Assembly: GCA_022867625.1 (NCBI GenBank)
Contig: JALIFM010000005.1
Span: 1 to 64,000, forward strand
Origin: Lachnospiraceae bacterium NSJ-143
GTDB lineage: Bacteria; Bacillota; Clostridia; Lachnospirales; Anaerotignaceae
Reading direction: 5' to 3'
DNA: 64,000 nt
Shown: positions 52,284 to 61,525 of the stretch, piece by piece
Layout: each line of letters starts with the position of its first letter
How positions within the stretch are numbered: position 1 is the stretch's first letter
Notes under the pieces: model-generated
Told to the model about the DNA's origin: nothing
Database searches by the model: none
Seen by the model: only the letters and a program-made list of their open reading frames with translations
Position numbers and translations under genes: made by a program

Positions 52284-52436
52284 ATTGAAAATAAGAAGCA
52301 TGTAATTTTTATGCAGTATACAAAAAGGCTCAGACAAGTGAAAACAGAAGGATTTTGACCGCTCAGGACACAATTCTATTTTGCTATATGAGAGCAGCAA
52401 AGCCGGTGAAACCGAATTTTATGAGGTTATTTAATG

Positions 52437-52451
52437 CGATTATGGTATAAT
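52437..52451 (+). promoter_or_regulatory. Extended -10 promoter of the VWA-AAA-LRR operon
   Basis: TGGTATAAT with TATAAT at 52446-52451 and no clear -35. It lies about 55 bp upstream of the first ribosome site. Confidence 0.45.
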
Positions 52452-52506
52452 AAAAATTGATATATATTACGTACAGTTAATCAAAATTTTGAGAGGGAGG
52501 CTGTCT

Positions 52507-53871
52507 ATGCCTGAAAGGGATTTATCGTTGGCTGAAAAGCAGGTTAGGCTTGTTACGGCGTCACAGGATATACTTTCTCTTGTTAGGAGCCGTCTTTTTA
52601 TTGATTTCAGGTTCCTTGATGCGGCTATTGGCAGGCTTACAGCCCTTAATGATGAGCTTGTTGGCACTACGGCTACCGAGGGGACGATTCTTTACTACAA
52701 TGCCAAATATATAATAAACACATATAAAAATGAGCCGGAGGCTCTCAACAGGTCGTTTATGCACAGTGTACTGCACTGTATATTCAGGCATCCTTTTGTG
52801 TCTGAGCGGATTAACCGGAGGCTTTGGAATCTGTCATGCGACATAGCTGTTGAAAATATTATAACTGAGATGGATTCTGAGCTTTTAAAGTGCAGGGGGG
52901 AGCAGTTCCAGGAAGAGGCGCTCCACAGGCTTAAGGGTAAGCTCAAGTCTATGACGGCCGAGCGGATTTTTAAGTATCTGAAAGAACAGGATATGTCTGA
53001 GGAGGAGCTTAAAAGGATTGAGGATATATTTGTGAGGGATAACCATCTGCTCTGGTATCCTGAAAAGCGTGATGAGACAGATGAAAGTGACAAAATGGAT
53101 TCCTCCGGCGGGGACGATATGCTTGACAGGTATAAGGAGCTGGAAAAGGAATGGGAGGATATCTCAAGCCGCATAGACGTGGATTTGGAGACATTGAGCC
53201 GTGAAAACGGCGGTACCAAGGCGCTTATACAGGCGCTTAAGGAAATAAACCGTGACAGATATGACTACAGGGAGTTTTTGCGTAAGTTTGCTGTTTCCGG
53301 TGAGGATATAATGGTAAACGATGATGAGTTTGATTATATTTATTATACATATGGACTGAGCAAATACGGCAACATGCCTCTTGTGGAGCCGCTGGAATAC
53401 AGGGAGACACAAAAAATAAATGATTTTGTTATAGCTATTGACACATCGGGAAGCTGTCAGGGTGAAATTGTTCAGAGTTTTCTTGAAAAGACATATGCTA
53501 TTCTCACCCAGCAGGAGAGCTTTTTTAAGAAAATAAATGTCCGTATTATACAGTGCGACGACAAGATTGAGGAAGAAGCTGTTATAAAAAGCAAAGAGGA
53601 TTTTGATTTATACACGAAATTTATGAGCATAAAAGGTTTTGGCGGCACTGACTTCAGGCCGGTGTTTGAGAGGGTTGACGAGCTTGTGGCTAAAAAGGAG
53701 TTTAAAAAGCTCAGGGGAGTTATTTATTTCACCGACGGTTACGGTCACTATCCGGAAAAAATGCCAAATTATGACGCTGCTTTTATTTTTCTCGGATACG
53801 ATTCACAGAGGCCTGCGCCGCCAAGCTGGGCGATAAGGCTTGTGCTTGACGAGACGGAGCTTAACGATTAA
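52507..53871 (+). CDS. VWA-like protein with DUF2201 metallopeptidase-like N-terminus
   Basis: A 454-residue cytoplasmic protein. The N-terminal domain resembles DUF2201_N: H86-S-V-L-H90-x4-H95 then LWNLSCDIAVENII. The HExxH Glu is Ser here, so peptidase activity is doubtful. A charged linker (about 160-225) leads to a C-terminal VWA domain with the MIDAS DTSGS (312-316), a Thr in GFGGTDFRP, and Asp in YFTDGYG. The ATG at 52507 follows GAGGGAGG. It is followed 23 nt later by a MoxR-like AAA+ gene; such pairs often act as ATP-driven metal-insertion or remodelling complexes. Confidence 0.87.
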   Translation: MPERDLSLAEKQVRLVTASQDILSLVRSRLFIDFRFLDAAIGRLTALNDELVGTTATEGTILYYNAKYIINTYKNEPEALNRSFMHSVLHCIFRHPFVSERINRRLWNLSCDIAVENIITEMDSELLKCRGEQFQEEALHRLKGKLKSMTAERIFKYLKEQDMSEEELKRIEDIFVRDNHLLWYPEKRDETDESDKMDSSGGDDMLDRYKELEKEWEDISSRIDVDLETLSRENGGTKALIQALKEINRDRYDYREFLRKFAVSGEDIMVNDDEFDYIYYTYGLSKYGNMPLVEPLEYRETQKINDFVIAIDTSGSCQGEIVQSFLEKTYAILTQQESFFKKINVRIIQCDDKIEEEAVIKSKEDFDLYTKFMSIKGFGGTDFRPVFERVDELVAKKEFKKLRGVIYFTDGYGHYPEKMPNYDAAFIFLGYDSQRPAPPSWAIRLVLDETELND

Positions 53872-53894
53872 AAAGGTTGTTTGGGAGGTATAAA

Positions 53895-55427
53895 ATGAAC
53901 ATAAAGGATGCTAAGACTGAGGTTGAAAACGCTGTAAGGGCTTATCTTATAAAAGACAGATACGGCAAGTACAAAATTGACAGGGTGCACCAGAGGCCTG
54001 TGCTTGTAATAGGCGCTCCGGGAATAGGCAAAACCGCTATAATGGAGCAGATTTCAAAGGAAATGGGAATAGGCCTTGTCTCATATTCTATGACGCACCA
54101 TACAAGGCAGAGCGCCATAGGTCTGCCGTTTATTGAGAAAAAAACCTTTGAGGGCAGAGAGTACAGCGTTTCTGAATATACAATGAGCGAGATTATATCT
54201 TCTATATATAAATATATGGAGGACACCGGTGTAAAGGAGGGCATACTGTTCCTTGATGAAATAAACTGCGTTTCTGAAACGTTATCACCGGCTATGCTCC
54301 AGTTTTTGCAGTACAAGACATTTGGAAACACTCCTGTGCCTGAGGGCTGGGTAATAGTTACCGCCGGAAACCCTCCGGAATTTAACAAGTCTGTGCGCGA
54401 GTTTGACGTGGTTACTCTGGACAGGGTAAAGAAAATTGAAGTTGAGCCGGATTTTGATGTATGGAAAGAGTACGCCCTTAAAAAGGGTATTCACAGCTCG
54501 ATTATTACATATCTGGAAATCAAAAAAAGCAATTTCTATTTTATAGAATCTACAGTGGACGGAAAGGCCTTTGTTACCGCAAGGGGCTGGGAGGATTTGT
54601 CTGACATGATTTACCTTTACGAGGAGACGGGCGTTAAGGTAAATGAAAGGCTTTGCAGGCAGTACATACAGCACAAGATTATTTCCAAGGATTTTGCTGT
54701 GTACTATGATTTGTTCAACAAGTACCGTTCGGATTACAAGGTAATTGATATACTTAACGGCAAGTATGACGACATTGTAAAGGACAGGGCGCAGAGCGCA
54801 AAGTTTGACGAGAGGCTTACCCTTATGGGGCTTCTGCTGGATTCTGTAACGGCATCAATGAAAAATGTGCTGAGGAATGAGAAATTTACAGCGGCTCTTC
54901 TTGAGTCGCTTAAAGAGGTTAAGGAAAAATGCGCCGTAAATAACGCCGCAGACAGCTCGGAGAGCATAATAGATATACTTGGCGCAGTGCTTGCACAGAG
55001 GAAGGCGATACTTGAAAAAGAACTCAGCAAGGGGCTTTTGAGGCGTGAGGACGAATATATTATGAGGGATATAATAGCCTCTTTTGAGGGGTATATATCA
55101 GCCCTTGCCGAGAAGGGGATTACAGACAAAAAGAAAGGCTTTGCAGCTGTTAAAAAGTCATTTGACGCCGGAGTGAAGAAATTTGAGGAGTCTATTGAGC
55201 TGACAAAAACCCAGCTTGACAATATGTTCGTTTTTGTTGAGGAGGTATTTGGAAGGGACAAGGAGATGCTTGTTATAGTTACGGATTTGACAGCTAACTT
55301 TAACAGCGCGGAGTTTATAGGCAAATACGGCTGTGACAAATACTTTGAGAACAACAAGGAAATGCTCTTTTATGAGAGGCAGCAGGATATAGTGAAACAA
55401 GTGAATATTTTAAGCTCAATGATGTGA
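53895..55427 (+). CDS. MoxR-like AAA+ ATPase
   Basis: A 510-residue AAA+ ATPase. Walker A GAPGIGKT is at 40-47, Walker B ILFLDEIN at 117-124, and the sensor region AGNPPEFN near 158-165. The first ~280 residues form the ATPase; the C-terminal ~230 are helical, with possible coiled coils near 390-440, and have no recognised domain. ATG at 53895 follows GGGAGG; TTG at 53877 lies before that site. It lies between the VWA and leucine-rich-repeat genes, 23 and 19 nt away, so the three are cotranscribed. AAA+ and VWA partners are presumed to form one machine. Confidence 0.9.
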   Translation: MNIKDAKTEVENAVRAYLIKDRYGKYKIDRVHQRPVLVIGAPGIGKTAIMEQISKEMGIGLVSYSMTHHTRQSAIGLPFIEKKTFEGREYSVSEYTMSEIISSIYKYMEDTGVKEGILFLDEINCVSETLSPAMLQFLQYKTFGNTPVPEGWVIVTAGNPPEFNKSVREFDVVTLDRVKKIEVEPDFDVWKEYALKKGIHSSIITYLEIKKSNFYFIESTVDGKAFVTARGWEDLSDMIYLYEETGVKVNERLCRQYIQHKIISKDFAVYYDLFNKYRSDYKVIDILNGKYDDIVKDRAQSAKFDERLTLMGLLLDSVTASMKNVLRNEKFTAALLESLKEVKEKCAVNNAADSSESIIDILGAVLAQRKAILEKELSKGLLRREDEYIMRDIIASFEGYISALAEKGITDKKKGFAAVKKSFDAGVKKFEESIELTKTQLDNMFVFVEEVFGRDKEMLVIVTDLTANFNSAEFIGKYGCDKYFENNKEMLFYERQQDIVKQVNILSSMM

Positions 55428-55446
55428 TTATGTAAGGCGGCGGAAT

Positions 55447-56934
55447 ATGGACTTTTTGTATGATATTAATAATGGAGCGGCTGAGATTACCGGCTTTAAG
55501 GGCGGGGAGCAGGTTTTTGAGATTCCGGAACGATTGGGTGGCGCACCCGTCAGGAGTATTGGAAACGAGGCCTTTTTATCATGTACAGCCAGAAAAATCA
55601 AGCTGAATACGGGACTGAGCAAGATAGGAAATTCGGCTTTTGCAAGGTGCCCTCACCTTGAGGAAATAAATCTGCCTGAGGGCCTTGAAGATATAGGCGA
55701 TTCGGCTTTTGACAGCTGCGGCGCGCTTAAGAGGATTTATATACCTTCGTCTGTAAGAAGGATAGGCGACAAGGCATTTTCGTGGTGCAACAAAATGGGG
55801 GAGCTTGAGTTTGCCGGCGGGGACTTGACAATAGGGTTTAATTCATTCTCGTTTTGTACCGGCATTGAGAAAATTGAGTTTAAGGAGGGGCTAAAATATA
55901 TAGGAAAAGCCGCCTTTTCTGTATGCGGCGGACTAAAAAGCGTAATGTTTCCTGAAAGCCTGAAGGAAATAGGAAGTCAGGCCTTTGAGGCCTGCTCCAT
56001 GCTTGAATATATCGGTTTTAAGAAAGGGCTTAAAAAAATAGGCAGCTGGGCTTTCAGGGAATGCAAAAGCCTGATGGCTGTAGATATACCGGAAACCGTA
56101 ACTGAGATAGGCGACGGAGCTTTTTTGTCCTGTATACTGATAAAAAGTGTTAAGGTGCCGGAAGGGGTCAAGCGTATTAACGACTGGGTATTCGGCAAGT
56201 GCAGGGGCATAGAGAGAATGGAGCTGCCGGAGGGTGTTGAGGAGCTGAGCAGCTTTTCGTTTTCACGCTGCCGGAGGATTAAATATTTCCATATGCCGAA
56301 AACAGTTAAAATCGTGAGGCGAGGCGCGTTTTCGGTCTGCTCTGAGCTTGAGAGGGTGGAATTTTCTGAAAACCTTGAGCTTATTGAGGAGAGGGCATTT
56401 GAGATATGCTCGGGACTGAGGGTTATAACGGTTCCTTATACTCTTAAGGGATTATCAAAAAAGATGTTTTATGAGTGCGGCGGGCTTTACGGCATAGAGC
56501 TTATAACCGGCGACAGCAGGGCTTTGAGGGTTTTTGTGCCTTATGAACCAAGGGGAATAAGGTTTATAAAGGATTACAGAGGCGGAAATATCGACTTTGA
56601 AAGATATGATTTTATGTTTGCAGGCCTTAAAAGGTTTGAGTGCAAGAGGGATATGGCATTTTTCAGACTGAAAAATAAAACCGACCTGACTGATAAGGCC
56701 GAGAAAATGTATACGGATTACCTGAGACGGTTCTCAAAAAGGATAATTGACGAAGCCATAAAAAACGGGGATATAGAGACAATAGGCATTATGGGACTGA
56801 GAAAGCTCATTATAAAAAAGCATATTGAGGAATATATAAAAGCCTCAAGTGAGCATGGAGGCTTATGCACAGGATTTTTTATCGACTACAGGAATAAAAA
56901 TTTTGGCCAGATAAGAAAAAGGTTTGTGCTGTAA
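55447..56934 (+). CDS. Cytoplasmic leucine-rich-repeat protein (BspA/LRR_5 type)
   Basis: A 495-residue protein with about thirteen repeats of the BspA-like kind (IG..AF..C..L..I..P..), spanning roughly residues 20-345, each with a conserved Cys. There is no signal peptide, membrane segment or wall anchor, unlike surface BspA proteins. The last ~140 residues are a charged helical domain (DLTDKAEKMYTDYLRRF onward), unrecognised. It follows the AAA+ gene by 19 nt and ends the operon. A role as substrate receptor or client of the AAA-VWA pair is inference from position only. Confidence 0.85.
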   Translation: MDFLYDINNGAAEITGFKGGEQVFEIPERLGGAPVRSIGNEAFLSCTARKIKLNTGLSKIGNSAFARCPHLEEINLPEGLEDIGDSAFDSCGALKRIYIPSSVRRIGDKAFSWCNKMGELEFAGGDLTIGFNSFSFCTGIEKIEFKEGLKYIGKAAFSVCGGLKSVMFPESLKEIGSQAFEACSMLEYIGFKKGLKKIGSWAFRECKSLMAVDIPETVTEIGDGAFLSCILIKSVKVPEGVKRINDWVFGKCRGIERMELPEGVEELSSFSFSRCRRIKYFHMPKTVKIVRRGAFSVCSELERVEFSENLELIEERAFEICSGLRVITVPYTLKGLSKKMFYECGGLYGIELITGDSRALRVFVPYEPRGIRFIKDYRGGNIDFERYDFMFAGLKRFECKRDMAFFRLKNKTDLTDKAEKMYTDYLRRFSKRIIDEAIKNGDIETIGIMGLRKLIIKKHIEEYIKASSEHGGLCTGFFIDYRNKNFGQIRKRFVL

Positions 56935-56940
56935 TTAAAA

Positions 56941-56975
56941 TATGACGCTGCTGTAAAGCGGCATTTTTACACAAA
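56941..56975 (+). terminator. Weak terminator of the VWA-AAA-LRR operon
   Basis: GCTGCT pairs with AGCGGC across a short loop with wobble pairs, followed by ATTTTT. Confidence 0.4.
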
Positions 56976-57029
56976 TATGGATTGTGGGAGGGGTAAAAAA
57001 ACAGAAGATGAAAACAGGTGACATAATTA

Positions 57030-57839
57030 ATGAACATATTAAAGAGTATTAGAAAAAATATAAAAAGCAGGATAATACCGGCGGCCGCGGCAGCAAGTGT
57101 TTTAATGTGTACAGTTTCTTACGCCGGCTCGGCAGTCCAGCTGGACTATGTTGTGCATGCAGGAGGGCAGGCTGGGTATGAGACCGGCACAAACTCTCTG
57201 GAGGCAATAAACAGTTCCTTTGATTGCGGATACAGGTACATAGAGATGGATTTAAATTTTACATCTGACGGAAGGCTTGTATGTGTGCATGACTGGGACA
57301 CGGATTATTTTAAGATGGGGAAGCCGGCAGGAGTTGCGCTGAGCCTTGAAGAGTTTAAGAACGAAAAAATACTTGGAAAATTTACGCCAATGACTGTTGA
57401 GGAGCTGGCCAAGTGGCTGTATGAAAGGCCAGACACATATGTAATTACTGATATTAAAGAAAATAATATCGCCGGACTCAAGTACATAGCCGAAAACTGC
57501 GCATACATAAAGGAACGTATAATGCCGCAGATTTACAGCGAGGGCGAATACGCGGCAGTAAAAGATATGGGGTACACAAATATTATATATACCCTTTATA
57601 AATTAAGCTACAGCGATAAGATGAATACGGATAAAATAGCAGGCTTTGCTAAAAGCCATGAGCTTGCCGCCATTGTTTTTTCTTCGGAGCTTGCCAGTGA
57701 TAGCTATGTAAAAAAGCTTAAAGCATGCCAGACGAAGCTTATGACACATACAGTAAACAGCCGTACTGAGGCGGAAAGGCTTAAGAATATGGGTATTGAC
57801 GGTATATACTCGGATTATCTGAAGGAAAATCTTAAATGA
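57030..57839 (+). CDS. Secreted glycerophosphodiester phosphodiesterase-family protein
   Basis: A 269-residue GDPD-family TIM barrel, likely hydrolysing a glycerophosphodiester outside the cell. A signal peptide (about 1-32, ending near SYAGSA) precedes HAGGQAGYETGTNS, with Gly/Ala where most members have HRG; the metal motif EMDLNFTSDG and catalytic HDW follow. ITDIK and a C-terminal VNSRTEAERLKNMGIDGIYSDY complete the barrel. The ribosome site is weak (CAGGTGAC). It is monocistronic. Confidence 0.88.
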   Translation: MNILKSIRKNIKSRIIPAAAAASVLMCTVSYAGSAVQLDYVVHAGGQAGYETGTNSLEAINSSFDCGYRYIEMDLNFTSDGRLVCVHDWDTDYFKMGKPAGVALSLEEFKNEKILGKFTPMTVEELAKWLYERPDTYVITDIKENNIAGLKYIAENCAYIKERIMPQIYSEGEYAAVKDMGYTNIIYTLYKLSYSDKMNTDKIAGFAKSHELAAIVFSSELASDSYVKKLKACQTKLMTHTVNSRTEAERLKNMGIDGIYSDYLKENLK

Positions 57840-57845
57840 TGCAAT

Positions 57846-57873
57846 AAAAGCCGGATTGATGAATCCGGCTTTT
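57846..57873 (+). terminator. Terminator of the GDPD gene
   Basis: AAAAGCCGGATT / AATCCGGCTTTT, 12 bp, with a GATG loop. Confidence 0.9.
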
Positions 57874-57976
57874 GTGCGCAATTAATTGATTTCTAATGGT
57901 TAAGGAAGCCAATTAATGGGAAATATATATACATGCGGAATAATATGTGGTATCATTATATGGTTATAGAACTTAT

Positions 57977-58168
57977 TTAACTTTCGGAACTTCTGGAGAT
58001 TATCTTTTTAACGCTTTTTTCAAATTTAGTCCTTGGCAGCATTACCATATGGCCGCAGGTTGTGCATTTGATTCTGAAATCAATTCCGGTTCGCAGTATT
58101 TCCCACTGTGTACCGCCGCAGGGGTGAGTTTTTTTCATCTGAACAATATCTCCAACTGAAAAATTCAT
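57977..58168 (-). CDS. DUF951 family protein
   Basis: A 63-residue protein of the DUF951 family. Typical features are VGDIVQMKKTHPCGG, the central WEILRTGIDFRIKC, and CTTCGHMVMLPRTKFEK. Cys17, Cys35 and Cys38 could form a small zinc ribbon. The function is unknown; many homologs sit near translation or repair genes. ATG at 58168 is chosen because GGAGG lies 8 nt upstream; ATGs at 58183 and 58174 are too near or before it. It is alone on the minus strand in a ~530-nt gap. Confidence 0.88.
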   Translation of the reverse strand: MNFSVGDIVQMKKTHPCGGTQWEILRTGIDFRIKCTTCGHMVMLPRTKFEKSVKKIISRSSES

Positions 58169-58230
58169 GTGCATTGCCTCCATCGGTAAATAAAATTTAC
58201 AGCTTATAATTGTTTGTCAGCTTACGCTTA

Positions 58231-58260
58231 TTGTATGATAACATAAAAATGTGATAATAT
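58231..58260 (+). promoter_or_regulatory. Promoter of mtnN-pckA
   Basis: TTGTAT (58231-58236) with GATAAT or TAATAT (58253-58260), 16-18 bp apart. Confidence 0.4.
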
Positions 58261-58299
58261 ACAGATAATTTAAATTAAACTTTATCAGAAATTTAAACT

Positions 58300-58334
58300 G
58301 CGTTTAAAACAGGCGCTGCCGCGGTTTTAAACGC
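58300..58334 (+). promoter_or_regulatory. Hairpin in the mtnN leader
   Basis: GCGTTTAAAAC pairs perfectly with GTTTTAAACGC around a 13-nt GC-rich loop. There is no T tail, so it is not an ordinary terminator. Confidence 0.5.
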
Positions 58335-58375
58335 GAAGCCAATATTACAATGTATGACAGAGGAGATGAATCTGA

Positions 58376-59074
58376 ATGAAAACTATAGGTGTTATTGGTG
58401 CGATGGATGAGGAAATCGCATTCATTAAGGGCATTTCAGAAATAATTTCTGCCAAGAACATATTGGGGCTTGACTTTTTTGTGGGAAAATTCGGGACCAA
58501 CAGTGTTGTAATTGTTAAAAGCGGCATAGGAAAAGTAAACGCCGCCGCATGCACACAGGTGCTTATAGACCATTTTGCAGTTGACTGTGTAATTAACCTT
58601 GGCGTTGCCGGAGCGATTTTTAACGAGCTTAAAATAGGCGATGTTGTTATATCAACCGACACTGTACAGCACGATATGGACGTATCGGCTCTTGGGGATA
58701 CTGTTGGCACGATACCGAGGATGGAGGAGAGCTTTTTCAGAGCCGATGATGAGCTTATAGCTCTTTCTGAAAAGGCCGGCGAAGCGCTTGAGGGACACAG
58801 CATATATAAGGGCAGGATTGCCAGCGGAGATAAGTTTATAAGCTCACAGGAGCAGAAGAATTTTATATGGAACAATTTTAAGGCCTACTGTGCCGAGATG
58901 GAAGGCGCGGCTATAGCTCATGTATGTTACTTAAACAGGATACCGTTTGTTATTATACGCTCAATTTCTGACAACGCCGACGGTGAGGCGGGAATAAGCT
59001 ATAAGGAATTTACAGCCGTAGCTGTTAAAAACTCAAGCGTTATACTGGAGGGGCTTTTAAACAGCATTAATTAA
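58376..59074 (+). CDS. mtnN: 5'-methylthioadenosine/S-adenosylhomocysteine nucleosidase
   Basis: A 232-residue nucleosidase recycling methylthioadenosine and S-adenosylhomocysteine. GVIGAMDEEIAFIKG (5-19), GKVNAAACTQVLIDHF, NLGVAGA, and the catalytic SDNADGEA near 197-204 with MEGAAIAHVCY before it. The length is normal. AGAGGAGATG precedes the ATG. pckA starts 18 nt after its stop; the pairing is probably incidental. Confidence 0.96.
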   Translation: MKTIGVIGAMDEEIAFIKGISEIISAKNILGLDFFVGKFGTNSVVIVKSGIGKVNAAACTQVLIDHFAVDCVINLGVAGAIFNELKIGDVVISTDTVQHDMDVSALGDTVGTIPRMEESFFRADDELIALSEKAGEALEGHSIYKGRIASGDKFISSQEQKNFIWNNFKAYCAEMEGAAIAHVCYLNRIPFVIIRSISDNADGEAGISYKEFTAVAVKNSSVILEGLLNSIN

Positions 59075-59092
59075 ACATGGGAGGTGTTTGTT

Positions 59093-60748
59093 ATGGCCAC
59101 AAAAGCAAAGTTTGGCTGGGGTGAGTTAAAAAAGACAAACCCGATGTTCTCTATGGCGAGGACTACCATTGAGACAGCGTTTTATGGTAATAATGTAGAG
59201 AATATAAAGTCACTGGCAGAGTGCTACAAGCTGGCAAAGCACGCTCCCGGAACAGTTGTGACAGATATTCCTGTTGAAAGGCCGGAGGAGATAGGCCTTG
59301 AGCAGGGAGCAAAGGTGCTGCTATTTAACGACGGGGCGGTTACAGGCAGAACGGCGGCGGCAAGGCGTATTGCCGGAGAGCCCGGAGTGGATATAAATAA
59401 AATATGCGCTGAGATAAGGGACGCAGTATACAACACAAGGAGCAGGAAACTGTATAACGCAAGAGCGTATATTGGACTTCACCATGATTTTATGGTAAGG
59501 GCTAACCTGCTTATACCCGAGAGCCATGAAATGCTTATGTACAACTGGCTTTTGAATTTTCAGTACATAACAAACGAATATACAAAAATGTACCGTATGT
59601 CGAACCAGATGAATAATGAGGGTGATATTTACATATTTGCTGACCCTGACTGGTCGCATCCTGATTATCCGCTTGGTCTGGCGTTTTTTGACCCTCTTCA
59701 CAACTGCGCCGCCATACTTGGAATGAAATACTTCGGCGAGCTTAAAAAGGGTACGCTGACATTGGCCTGGGGAATAGCAAACAGGAACGGCTACGCTTCC
59801 TGCCATGGAGGGCAGAAGCGGTATAACCTGCCAAACGGTAAAAGCTTTGTGGCAGGGGTATTCGGCTTATCCGGTTCCGGCAAATCTACAATAACACACG
59901 CAAAACACGGCGGAAAGTATGACATAACCGTGCTTCATGACGATGCGTTTATAATATCCACAAAGGACGGCTCGTCAGTGGCTCTTGAGCCTTCATACTT
60001 TGACAAAACACAGGATTACCCTATGGACAGCCCTGACAACAAGTATCTGCTTTCTGTACAGAATGTAGGTGCAACACTTGATGATGACGGCCGTGTTGTG
60101 CTTGTAACTGAGGATATAAGAAACGGAAACGGCAGGGCGATTAAAAGCAGGCTCTGGTCACCAAACAGGGTGGATAAGATTGACGAGCCTGTAAATGCCA
60201 TATTCTATTTGATGAAGGACCCTTCGCTGCCTCCGATACTTAAAATCAAAGGCTCAGCTCTTTCATCTGTTATGGGCGCCGCACTGGCAACAAAGAGGAC
60301 AAGCGCCGAGAGGCTTGCGCCGGGGGTTGACCCTGATGCACTTGTGTTTGAGTCCTACGCGAACCCTTTCAGGACGTATCCTCTGAAAGATGATTATGAA
60401 AAGTTTAAATATCTGTTTGAGCACAGGGGTGTGGACTGCTACATACTTAATACCGGATTTATGCTGGAGAGAAAAATCCCAAAGGAGATTACTCTGGGCT
60501 GCCTTGAGGCTGTTGTTGAGGGGACAGCAGACTTCAGACAGTGGGGCAATTTCAGCGAGATTGAGATAATGGAAGTGGAAGGCTTTATACCTGATTTAAG
60601 TGATGAGGCATATAAAGATATGCTTAACGCAAGGCTTAAGGACCGGTATGATTTTATAAAGAGCCGCGATAAGGAAAAGGGCGGATACGATATGCTTCCT
60701 GAGGAGGCATCAATGGCTATAAAACAGCTTATTGATGAAATGGATTAA
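59093..60748 (+). CDS. pckA: Phosphoenolpyruvate carboxykinase (ATP)
   Basis: A 551-residue ATP-dependent PEP carboxykinase, linking oxaloacetate and PEP; in many anaerobes it works in the CO2-fixing direction. The kinase-1a motif GLSGSGKST lies near 260-268, followed by HDDAFII with metal and substrate residues, and FESYANPFRTYPL later. The ATG at 59093 follows GGGAGGTG; a GTG at 59084 is inside that site. It is followed by a strong terminator. Confidence 0.95.
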   Translation: MATKAKFGWGELKKTNPMFSMARTTIETAFYGNNVENIKSLAECYKLAKHAPGTVVTDIPVERPEEIGLEQGAKVLLFNDGAVTGRTAAARRIAGEPGVDINKICAEIRDAVYNTRSRKLYNARAYIGLHHDFMVRANLLIPESHEMLMYNWLLNFQYITNEYTKMYRMSNQMNNEGDIYIFADPDWSHPDYPLGLAFFDPLHNCAAILGMKYFGELKKGTLTLAWGIANRNGYASCHGGQKRYNLPNGKSFVAGVFGLSGSGKSTITHAKHGGKYDITVLHDDAFIISTKDGSSVALEPSYFDKTQDYPMDSPDNKYLLSVQNVGATLDDDGRVVLVTEDIRNGNGRAIKSRLWSPNRVDKIDEPVNAIFYLMKDPSLPPILKIKGSALSSVMGAALATKRTSAERLAPGVDPDALVFESYANPFRTYPLKDDYEKFKYLFEHRGVDCYILNTGFMLERKIPKEITLGCLEAVVEGTADFRQWGNFSEIEIMEVEGFIPDLSDEAYKDMLNARLKDRYDFIKSRDKEKGGYDMLPEEASMAIKQLIDEMD

Positions 60749-60763
60749 ATTGAATTGAGTGTT

Positions 60764-60800
60764 AAAAGCCTGTTTTTCCGGTTGGGGAACAGGCTTTTTT
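60764..60800 (+). terminator. Terminator of mtnN-pckA
   Basis: AAAAGCCTGTT / AACAGGCTTTT with a 13-nt loop and T run. Confidence 0.88.
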
Positions 60801-60819
60801 GGATAAGCAGGAATGGGGT

Positions 60820-61512
60820 ATGAATGTGCTGTATGAAGATTTTATTGAAATGGCAGATAAAAATGCCGATGAAAAATACAGAGAGTTTTCAATTAAGCTT
60901 ACTCCGGGGATAGGTAAGAATGCCGGTGTAAGGACGCCGGTTTTAAAGAAATTTGCCAGAGAGGCCGCCAAAGGAGACTGGGAAAGCTTTTTTTCCGAGT
61001 GCAGAAACGAGCTGTATGAGGAGAGGCTTGTGCGGGGGCTTATCATATGCTATATTAAAGCGGATATTGAAAAAAGGCTTGGGCTGCTGAGGGAATTTAT
61101 TCCACTGATTGACAACTGGGCACTGTGCGATATAGTATGCTGTGCCTTTAAATTCAAAAATGGTGAGAGCGGCAGAGTATTTGAGTTTGTAAAGCAATAC
61201 ATGGAAAAAAACGGAGAGTTTGAAAAAAGGTTTGCTGTTGTTATGCTTCTGTCGCATTTTATTGATGATGAGCATATTGATGAAGTGCTTGAATTGCTGA
61301 ACAATATAGATGACAGCAGGTTTTATGTGAGCATGGCAGCCGCATGGGCGTTGAGTATGTGTTATATTAAGTATGAGGACAGGACAGCTGAGCTGCTTAA
61401 AAACGGAAAACCTGACAGGGAAACGGTAAATAGGGCTATACTTAAGATAATACAGTCAAGACGTGCCGCTGATGACGCTAAGAACAGGGCGAGAAGCTAT
61501 AGAATTGGATAA
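60820..61512 (+). CDS. DNA alkylation repair protein (AlkD-like, HEAT repeats)
   Basis: A 230-residue all-helical protein of the AlkD family, which removes alkylated bases. GIGKNAGVRTPVLKKFAREAAKGDW, LYEERLVRGLIICYIK, PLIDNWALCDIVC and the WALSMCYIKY/NRAILKIIQSRR end are characteristic. ATG at 60820 is chosen because the upstream TTG (60799) falls inside the pckA terminator. The ribosome site is weak (AGGAATGGGG). It leads the run into prmA, 13 nt downstream. Confidence 0.9.
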   Translation: MNVLYEDFIEMADKNADEKYREFSIKLTPGIGKNAGVRTPVLKKFAREAAKGDWESFFSECRNELYEERLVRGLIICYIKADIEKRLGLLREFIPLIDNWALCDIVCCAFKFKNGESGRVFEFVKQYMEKNGEFEKRFAVVMLLSHFIDDEHIDEVLELLNNIDDSRFYVSMAAAWALSMCYIKYEDRTAELLKNGKPDRETVNRAILKIIQSRRAADDAKNRARSYRIG

Positions 61513-61525
61513 CGGAGGGAAAAAA

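Noticed and set aside
54734-55357. A 207-codon Ser-rich minus-strand open frame
   Set aside because: Ser-rich composition is the usual shadow of Glu/Lys/Leu-rich coding sequence on the other strand, here the AAA+ gene.
55447-56934. Surface BspA-type adhesin
   Set aside because: No signal peptide, lipobox, membrane segment or wall anchor is present, so the repeat protein should stay in the cytoplasm.
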